Source: Bradyrhizobium sp. WSM1743 (GTDB lineage Bacteria > Pseudomonadota > Alphaproteobacteria > Rhizobiales > Xanthobacteraceae). Taken from it: DNA of 64,000 bases. Under the pieces are notes generated by a model, which was not told where the DNA came from, made no database searches, and was given only the letters and a program-made list of their open reading frames with translations. The stretch lies in the NCBI RefSeq assembly GCF_000473065.1, contig NZ_AXAZ01000002.1:62001-126000 (forward strand), in the 5' to 3' direction. The position numbers were made by a program, and so were the translations under genes. Of this stretch, positions 58,682-64,000 are shown piece after piece (position 1 is the first letter of the stretch; every line of letters starts with the position of its first letter).

Positions 58682-59032
58682 CCACTGTCTCCCATCTCAT
58701 TTTGCAGCCCAACCAAAGGCTGCTGCTTCCAAGTACTCGATGACCTATCTCAGAAGTTGGGCGAGGTGCACCTTCATCGTGCTTTTTTTTCGGCTCGCAT
58801 CGTGAGACAGAGACCCAAGCTCTCTATTGCACAGTAGTGGAACGCAGATGCCCATCCGATCCGTACTCTTAGGTGCGCCTCGAGCCGAACCGATGCGCGC
58901 CGATGTTCGGCGGACACGCGGCTGCCAAAAGCTTCGAGCCAGCACAGTCCTTGCGCATCAAAACTCGCCGACGCGGAACCAAACCTGTCATCACTGCGCG
59001 CAGGAATCATCGCATCGGCAGGGCCTCACTCT
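58682..59032. other. Intergenic region
   Basis: Open frames on both strands, none with start signals or recognised content. Holds the upstream side of the next tts box. Confidence 0.35.
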
Positions 59033-59065
59033 TTGTCAGCTTCTCGCAAGCTGTCCCTGCTAGCA
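59033..59065 (+). promoter_or_regulatory. tts box before a small acidic protein gene
   Basis: GTCAGCTTCTCGCAAGCT is followed by CTAGCATGA at the usual spacing. It faces the ORF at 59116. Confidence 0.85.
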
Positions 59066-59115
59066 TGACGAGAATAGGTCATCTCGCGGCAACGCCGCTA
59101 TCTGGGTGTTACGAC

Positions 59116-59319
59116 ATGGACGCAGGCGTAGCCGATATCGCAGCAACGGGGCCAGAGGCTGGTCCAAACACCGATAACGCCGGGAACGGCGGCGACAACT
59201 CGCCCGCAGCATTGTTGCAGCGAGCCTTCGAAAAAGCTCTGGTTTCCGTCGCTACCCAAGTCATAAGCGATTTCCAGTCGGATATGGATGACGCCATGAG
59301 CGAGCTAGATGATGGGTAG
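59116..59319 (+). CDS. Small acidic tts-box-controlled protein
   Basis: This 67-residue protein has a disordered Gly/Asn/Ala-rich N-terminal half (A-G-P-N-T-D-N-A-G-N-G-G-D-N). An amphipathic helix follows (A-L-L-Q-R-A-F-E-K-A-L-V-S-V-A-T-Q-V-I), then an acidic end. Size and layout resemble type III pilus/needle or small secreted proteins, but no family is recognised. ATG 59064 would add 17 residues yet lies inside the tts box, so 59116 is preferred. Confidence 0.6.
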   Translation: MDAGVADIAATGPEAGPNTDNAGNGGDNSPAALLQRAFEKALVSVATQVISDFQSDMDDAMSELDDG

Positions 59320-59954
59320 CCCCCCGGATTCTCGGACGCGCACGGGAAAGGATGTCGGACGCACGGTCAAATCGAGAACGATCGGGCGAAGCAAGCCAGA
59401 CCTGGCAATAACAGCAGCTGGACGCGTCTTAGGTGATCCTCCAGGTCGGCGGCGCGAGCGGGTCCGCAAATCCGATCGCACTCGGATCTATCGGAAAGCG
59501 CCGCAGCGACTTTCTTTTGGCTTCCGCAGTGGCAAAGCTGCACTGCAACTCAGGAGGGTTAACGGTGGCCCAAGCTTAAGGGCACCCCAAGTCCAGCGAC
59601 CTACCCCATATTCTCCGATGCGGGTTCACGCGGAGCGCTCACGGACCGCTTCATTCTGATGATAAATTGCGCGAGCTAGGATGTTCTCGATTAGATCTGC
59701 AGCCGCCCGCGAACTCGTCCGCCTTCTAAGTTTTCCTTTAAATCGGCAGCTTTGGCGCTCGGGGCGCTCATACCTGCGCAACTGCTCGATCGCTGGCACC
59801 AGCATTGAAGGTTGTTGCGGGTACCTGATCCTAAGTCACAGCCTGTTTGTCGGTACGATTGGCGCCAAAGCTCAGACCGCCCGGATCGCGCGACGAGAGC
59901 GGCGATCCTGGATCGATACGCCGCCGCACCTAATATCCTCATCTCTCGCCCAAC
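59320..59954. other. Stretch without a supported gene
   Basis: Open frames at 59309-59659 (+) and 59691-60071 (-) are arginine-rich and unrecognised. No tts box or repeat inside. Confidence 0.35.
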
Positions 59955-59981
59955 ACGAAAAGCGGGCGCTAGCGCCCGCTT
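59955..59981 (-). terminator. Intrinsic terminator of nopE1
   Basis: A perfect 22-bp palindrome with half-site AAGCGGGCGCT (59960-59981) is followed on the - strand by TTTTCG. It lies about 60 bp after the nopE1 stop. Confidence 0.85.
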
Positions 59982-60039
59982 CAGTGACTTACCCGATAAG
60001 CTGGAACACTGCCCAGTACCAGTCAGGCATGCGACCAAG

Positions 60040-61455
60040 TCAAGCTTCCGACGATGCGCCTGGGTTCTCATTGCTATCGATGATCGCCTGGTTCACTTGG
60101 CGTCCAGACCGATCAACCCAGCCCGAGCCTGGTTGTTCATAAATCGTTTGCGCTCCATCCGATGTCAGCTGATCAAGCGCACGCCCCGCATTCGACTGCG
60201 TCACCCTCAGATTGTTCTTACCGTCGAAGCGGTCTCCCAGCCCTTCGACAACCATGGCATTGTCGCCGTTGGTAATAGTCAGCTTCGAGGCCATGGTTTT
60301 GCCGTTGCCGATATCGACGGTGTCGACGGTAATCTTCGTGCCGTCGTCGAGCTGGAAAGTCATATTCTTCTTGAAGTCAAAATCGATCTTGCCGTCACCG
60401 TCAGCATCGACGTGGGGATCGCCTTTAACCGCCGTGACCTTACCGGTTTGATTGTTACGAATGAGCACCGTCCCGTCATTTTCGGCGACCAAGATCGAAT
60501 ACTTATCACCAAGCTTGATCTCAGCCACGCCGTCCCTGACCTCATGCGACCACACCGGCGCCGGCAGAGACGACCGCTGAGATGACTGCGCGGGTGCCTG
60601 AGCGACCGCAACGGGCACCATCGCGAGAGGCGGCGGCGGCGGAGGAACGAAGAAGACGGGGGCCGTAGAGGCAGGCGCTGCGCTCGCATATTGGTAGTTG
60701 CCCGGCCCGCGCCCTTCTTCGCCAGCATCGATACTCGCCTGATTCACCGCGCGTCCGGCGCCATCGACCCAGCCTTGGCCACTCTCATGGATCGTCTGGG
60801 CACCATCGGACGTCAGCTCGTCGAGGGTCATGCCAGCATTGGACTGCGTCACCCTCAGATTGTTTTTGCCATCCTTGTCGTCCCCGAGCCCCTCGACAAC
60901 CATCGCGTTATGGCCGTTCGTAATGGTAAGCCTTGAGGAGATGGCCTGACCATTACCGTAGTCGACATTATTGACAGTAATTTTCGTGCCGTCGTCGAGC
61001 TCGAACGTCATGTCCTTCTTGAAATCGAAGTCATCCTTGCCGTCTCCGTCGGCATCGACGTGGGGGTCGCCATGAATCACTGTGACATGGCCGGTCTGGT
61101 TATTGCGAACTGTCCAGGTGCCATCCTTCTCATTGGCCGTAACGGTATACTTATCGCCAAGGTTGATCGTGGCCTTGCCATCCTTGACCTCATGCGTCCA
61201 CACTGGATCCACAGCAGGCTGAGAATTCTGATTCAACTGGCTCATCAGCATGGTGGGAGGAGGAGGCGCCATCATGTACGCCTGGGTCGTAACGATGACT
61301 GGGGTCACGGCGACGGGAACGACACTCGGAACTACCGCACTGGGCCCCAGCAAGGCGTTGAAAGCGGGAGTGACAACCGCACCTTCTGGCGCCACTCCGT
61401 TCATCGAATCGAGCGCGCTGACCACGGGGAGACCGGCCACGGGAAGATACTGCAT
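60040..61455 (-). CDS. nopE1: NopE1-type effector with two self-cleaving DUF1521 domains
   Basis: This 471-residue protein has two copies of the DUF1521 (metal-ion-inducible autocleavage) domain, about residues 85-240 and 302-460. Each holds the cleavage motif G-D-P-H-V-D-A-D-G-D-G-K; the Asp-Pro bonds are at 130/131 and 346/347. The acidic residues just after could bind Ca2+. In Bradyrhizobium, NopE1 is type III secreted into the host and cuts itself at Asp-Pro in the presence of calcium. A Pro-rich linker (about 268-277) joins the domains. It is read from a tts box at 61678 through a small upstream ORF and ends at a strong terminator. Confidence 0.93.
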   Translation of the reverse strand: MQYLPVAGLPVVSALDSMNGVAPEGAVVTPAFNALLGPSAVVPSVVPVAVTPVIVTTQAYMMAPPPPTMLMSQLNQNSQPAVDPVWTHEVKDGKATINLGDKYTVTANEKDGTWTVRNNQTGHVTVIHGDPHVDADGDGKDDFDFKKDMTFELDDGTKITVNNVDYGNGQAISSRLTITNGHNAMVVEGLGDDKDGKNNLRVTQSNAGMTLDELTSDGAQTIHESGQGWVDGAGRAVNQASIDAGEEGRGPGNYQYASAAPASTAPVFFVPPPPPPLAMVPVAVAQAPAQSSQRSSLPAPVWSHEVRDGVAEIKLGDKYSILVAENDGTVLIRNNQTGKVTAVKGDPHVDADGDGKIDFDFKKNMTFQLDDGTKITVDTVDIGNGKTMASKLTITNGDNAMVVEGLGDRFDGKNNLRVTQSNAGRALDQLTSDGAQTIYEQPGSGWVDRSGRQVNQAIIDSNENPGASSEA

Positions 61456-61668
61456 TTAGTTCACTCCTGTTGCATAGAAGAAAGCTGTATAACTGCGAGC
61501 GTTACGCGCATAGTCAACCAAGGCACGCCGCTTCAGATCTGCATGAGAACGCACCATTTTGCCCATCGGAGCGAATGGCTGCTCCTCCTTGCCAGAACCA
61601 GCAGCCCTAATGAGATCCTTCCACTCATCCCGCCGCAGTAACGGCACGAGCACATGCCGCACATTCAA
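61456..61668 (-). CDS. Small ORF between tts box and nopE1
   Basis: This is a 70-residue basic protein (R-R-D-E-W-K-D-L-I-R-A-A-G-S-G-K, A-R-N-A-R-S-Y-T-A-F-F-Y-A-T-G). Its stop touches the nopE1 start region, so it would be co-transcribed. The ATG at 61668 is only about 10 bp after the tts box and lacks a clear ribosome site; a start at a later ATG (61566) is possible. It might be a leader peptide, chaperone or effector; none is recognised. Confidence 0.4.
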   Translation of the reverse strand: MNVRHVLVPLLRRDEWKDLIRAAGSGKEEQPFAPMGKMVRSHADLKRRALVDYARNARSYTAFFYATGVN

Positions 61669-61677
61669 CTCACAGAA

Positions 61678-61711
61678 ACTTTAGCCCCAATATCTGTCGA
61701 AAAGCTGACGA
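61678..61711 (-). promoter_or_regulatory. tts box of nopE1
   Basis: On the - strand it reads GTCAGCTTTTCGACAGAT, then GGGGCTAAAG at the normal spacing. Its fourth block is AGAT rather than AGCT. Confidence 0.85.
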
Positions 61712-62327
61712 CGATGAGGGACCGAAGTCGCACCCCACTTTGACATCGATCGGATGTCCGATGACCTCTGCTGAACTGTATCGCAAGCTTCAGGCCTCCT
61801 CCCCTTTGGCAACAATCGTCTGGAGCAAAGGCGCCCGCACATGTGTTCACGATGAGTGACGCGACGGCTGCCGGTAATCGGCCAATCATCCCATAGCACC
61901 ACGCAATCAGCGCCTCCGCCGGTCCTGCACACTATCGGCGAGCAGCGATGGAACGCCTACAGAGATGATTTGTGAACGCCCGAGGCGACACGGTCAGTTT
62001 CCCCAGCATCAAGACTTCCAGAAACCAGACCTGCTTTCGCCAGCCGCCCATGTTAGGCGAACGGACGAGTGAAGCGCAGACCGACACCTGCCCAACTCGA
62101 TGACCCTGTCGTCCGCTTCCGCCTCGCCCTTTCGCTGCACGCAAGCCACATGCTCCGCAGCAGGCTCCGTGAGGTAAAATCATTGCTGAACGCGCAGGTA
62201 AGCACCACTCAGCCCGCCTCGTCCAAGCCGACTACACGCACGGCAGGGAACGCCCGGGCGAGCCGAATGATTGCGAGCAGATGCAAGGCTGCCGCAAAAG
62301 ACCAACTCAAGCGCCTCAACGTGAGAC
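61712..62327. other. Intergenic region between divergent tts boxes
   Basis: No gene is supported on either strand. The region separates the nopE1 promoter (left) from the nopC promoter (right). Confidence 0.4.
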
Positions 62328-62362
62328 TCGTCAGCTTCTCGAAAGGTCGCGCCCCTAGCATG
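62328..62362 (+). promoter_or_regulatory. tts box of the nopC-nopA-sctD operon
   Basis: GTCAGCTTCTCGAAAGGT is followed by CCCCTAGCATGAG. About 65 bp before the nopC ATG. Confidence 0.9.
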
Positions 62363-62427
62363 AGACCGCTGAAATCTAGGCGAGCAGTCGTCTATTGAAC
62401 GCAACAAGACGAGCATAGGAGAATGCG

Positions 62428-62736
62428 ATGATCGGAGAAATGATCGGAAGCGCTGCCGGCGGATACCTTGGCGGTCCCGCCGGAGCCGCCATTGGTTCGG
62501 CACTGGGCGGGACCGTGGACAAGGTCTTCGACAGGGTGGTCCACACCTTGGTGCCCGAGCAGGGTGACCACGATAAGGCCGCAGTCCACAAAGACGCCGG
62601 CGAAAAGAGCGAGGTACAGGCCAAGCCCGACACTCTCGGCAAAAGCCCGGAGCTCAACCTTGGTCTCAGCACCCTCGGCGGTACGCCCATGTTTCTTTCC
62701 ATTCCTGCGATCGTTTCGCCGGCCCGAGTCTCGTAA
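62428..62736 (+). CDS. nopC: NopC, type III secreted protein
   Basis: This 102-residue protein has a Gly/Ala-rich N-terminal helix (I-G-E-M-I-G-S-A-A-G-G-Y-L-G-G-P-A-G-A-A) and a polar C-terminus. Size and position directly before nopA in a tts-box operon match nopC of rhizobia. AGGAG lies 6 nt before ATG 62428. NopC is reported as a rhizobium-specific secreted effector. Called on synteny plus length. Confidence 0.75.
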   Translation: MIGEMIGSAAGGYLGGPAGAAIGSALGGTVDKVFDRVVHTLVPEQGDHDKAAVHKDAGEKSEVQAKPDTLGKSPELNLGLSTLGGTPMFLSIPAIVSPARVS

Positions 62737-62779
62737 CAAATCAGACCCCAACGATATCCGAAAAGAAAGGTGAATAGAC

Positions 62780-62971
62780 ATGGCGGTTGACAATGTTGGC
62801 GGCAATGGCGGCGCTGCTGGTGCCCAGCAGACCGGTGATGCGGGCTTCCAGAATCAGATGGCTGAATTCGAGCGTGTTAGCCAGAAGGTTCAGGCCCAGG
62901 CCGTGGCGATGCGCAGAATCACGACCGAACTCTCGTCCGAGAAGAAGGTCGCCGACGAGCGTGTCCAGTAA
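62780..62971 (+). CDS. nopA: NopA, type III pilus subunit
   Basis: This 63-residue protein has a Gly-rich start and one long amphipathic helix (F-Q-N-Q-M-A-E-F-E-R-V-S-Q-K-V-Q-A-Q-A-V), the form of needle/pilus subunits. It sits between nopC and the sctD-like gene, where nopA is found in rhizobia. AAAGGTGA precedes ATG 62780. A strong hairpin follows the gene. Confidence 0.75.
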   Translation: MAVDNVGGNGGAAGAQQTGDAGFQNQMAEFERVSQKVQAQAVAMRRITTELSSEKKVADERVQ

Positions 62972-63037
62972 TTCTGCAAGACGGCTGGCTCACCGCGTTG
63001 CTACCGTCGCCGCGCTGTGAATGACGAAATCTGGATG

Positions 63038-63062
63038 AGCCGTACGGCACTGCCGTACGGCT
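63038..63062 (+). terminator. Hairpin after nopA (attenuator or partial terminator)
   Basis: AGCCGTACGGC (63038-63048) pairs with GCCGTACGGCT (63052-63062) across a 3-nt loop; TCTCTCGTTATT follows. It could protect nopC-nopA mRNA and lower sctD expression. Confidence 0.7.
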
Positions 63063-63087
63063 TCTCTCGTTATTCAGGAGATTGTCC

Positions 63088-63978
63088 GTGAACGAATCGA
63101 TTTCCCTCGAGTTCGAGGTGCTTTCGGGGCTCTATACCGGCCTCAAGGGCAAGGCGGGCGACGGCAGCATTGTCGGCAGCGGCCTCGATGCCGACATTAT
63201 CTTCGTTGAACAAGGGCTCGAACCGCATCACCTCCGCATCATCCCGCAGCGCGATTCGATTGAGGTCGAGGCACTCGCTGCCGATATCCGCATAGACGGT
63301 CACGAGAGCATCACTTCGGGCGAGCGCGTCAGTGTGCCCCTTCCTGCGGTCGTTCATGTTGGCGCGATGTCCATCCGCTGGTCGAAATTGGATTTCCAGC
63401 CAGTTGCTTCGAGCAAGCGCTCGCGCAGCTCGATCGCGGCACTCAGCCTGATTTTGCTCATCCCTGTGGTGATCGGCACCGTCTCAACTATGTTCGCCCC
63501 CAGCGATAGCGCGGTGGCGCTAAGCACTGAGTCATCGCGCGCGGTCGAGATTGCCGCCAAACCAACAGTCGACCTTTTTGATGCAAGGGCTGCTGATCGA
63601 ATAGCCGAATCGCTGCGGCAGCAGGTCGAACGAGCGGGCCTTCTTGATGTCAAGATCGGGGCGGGGCTCGGCGTTGTGACCGCGGAAGGCACAATTGCGC
63701 CGAGCCTCGCCGCAAAATGGAACGAAATCCAGCAATGGTTTGATCATCAAACCAACGGCACTCCTACCCTTGTGAATGCTGTCACGATGAAAGAGGAGAA
63801 GATGCCGTCTTCGATTGCTGTCCAAGCTGTCTGGCGCGGAAGCGAACCTTATCTGCTTATTGCCGGCCAGAAGTATTTCGTCGGCGCGCTCTTGAGTAAT
63901 GGATGGACCGTTGATCGAATTGAGGATGGACGAGTTCTGCTCAGTCGCAATGGCCGATCTGCCGCTTTGCCATATTAA
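63088..63978 (+). CDS. SctD-type inner-membrane ring protein (y4yQ family)
   Basis: This protein of about 296 residues has an N-terminal FHA-like cytoplasmic domain (V-L-S-G-L-Y-T-G-L-K-G, I-V-G-S-G-L-D-A-D-I-I, H-H-L-R-I), one transmembrane helix (about 115-135: A-L-S-L-I-L-L-I-P-V-V-I) and a periplasmic part with BON-like pieces. This is the SctD layout, here short as in rhizobial Y4yQ. GTG 63088 is chosen for AGGAG 7 nt upstream; the TTG at 63082 would be too close. The operon probably continues past the window end into rhcV. Confidence 0.85.
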   Translation: MNESISLEFEVLSGLYTGLKGKAGDGSIVGSGLDADIIFVEQGLEPHHLRIIPQRDSIEVEALAADIRIDGHESITSGERVSVPLPAVVHVGAMSIRWSKLDFQPVASSKRSRSSIAALSLILLIPVVIGTVSTMFAPSDSAVALSTESSRAVEIAAKPTVDLFDARAADRIAESLRQQVERAGLLDVKIGAGLGVVTAEGTIAPSLAAKWNEIQQWFDHQTNGTPTLVNAVTMKEEKMPSSIAVQAVWRGSEPYLLIAGQKYFVGALLSNGWTVDRIEDGRVLLSRNGRSAALPY

Positions 63979-64000
63979 GATCTCTACCCTGCAAGAAAGA

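Noticed and set aside
1..64000. tRNA, rRNA or CRISPR array
   Set aside because: No cloverleaf, rRNA segment or regularly spaced short repeat array was recognised by eye; the only spaced repeats are coding (34.6-36.9 kb).

Overview
The window looks like part of the symbiosis island of a soybean-type rhizobium, most likely Bradyrhizobium. The evidence is a rhizobial (Rhc) type III secretion system with its regulator TtsI, a nod box, many tts boxes, a two-domain DUF1521 effector of the NopE1 type, and a mosaic of broken insertion sequences with long gene-poor stretches. The assignment rests on gene content and motif recognition; no database search was possible.

Left part (1-9.7 kb). After a small SET-domain gene and an IS110 remnant comes a complete four-gene lasso peptide cluster on the + strand. 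It has a 48-residue precursor whose core is predicted to cyclise Gly1 to Glu9, a strong hairpin, an McjB-like leader protease, an McjC-like lasso cyclase and an McjD-like ABC exporter. The last three genes overlap, and a convergent GntR-type regulator follows. A decayed IS21-family element then interrupts a small secreted cysteine-containing peptide gene, and a 9-bp flanking repeat lets the old gene be rebuilt.

Middle left (9.8-27.7 kb), mostly on the - strand. There is a frameshifted effector-like gene behind a tts box, a small four-helix transporter, a cytochrome P450, a diverged PanC-like ligase, a pentapeptide-repeat protein, and a five-gene unit pairing a flavin-dependent monooxygenase with a dipeptide-type ABC importer. 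A gene-poor stretch holding a fragment of an effector C-terminus and a VirK-like gene follows.

Middle right (28-43 kb). A nod box lies about 0.9 kb before ttsI, which is followed by rhcC2 and a CpaD-like lipoprotein gene. Next is a tts-box-driven effector with 120-bp tandem repeats and a single-base frameshift in a C run, then IS66 debris, an orphan tts box and a secreted serine carboxypeptidase.

Right part (43.8-64 kb). A compact - strand operon reads nopB, rhcJ, nolU, nolV, rhcN, y4yJ, rhcQ, rhcR, rhcS, rhcT, rhcU from one tts box, with rhcC1 diverging from it. Beyond lie an ABC exporter, a TlpA-like thioredoxin with two tiny coupled ORFs, a methyltransferase, a tts-box-linked small acidic protein, nopE1 with its own tts box and terminator, and a + strand tts-box operon nopC, nopA, sctD-like that runs to the window end. 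The implied logic is flavonoid/NodD to nod box, then TtsI, then the tts boxes, giving secretion apparatus, pilus and effectors. The lasso cluster sits beside this as a separate candidate interbacterial or symbiotic product.
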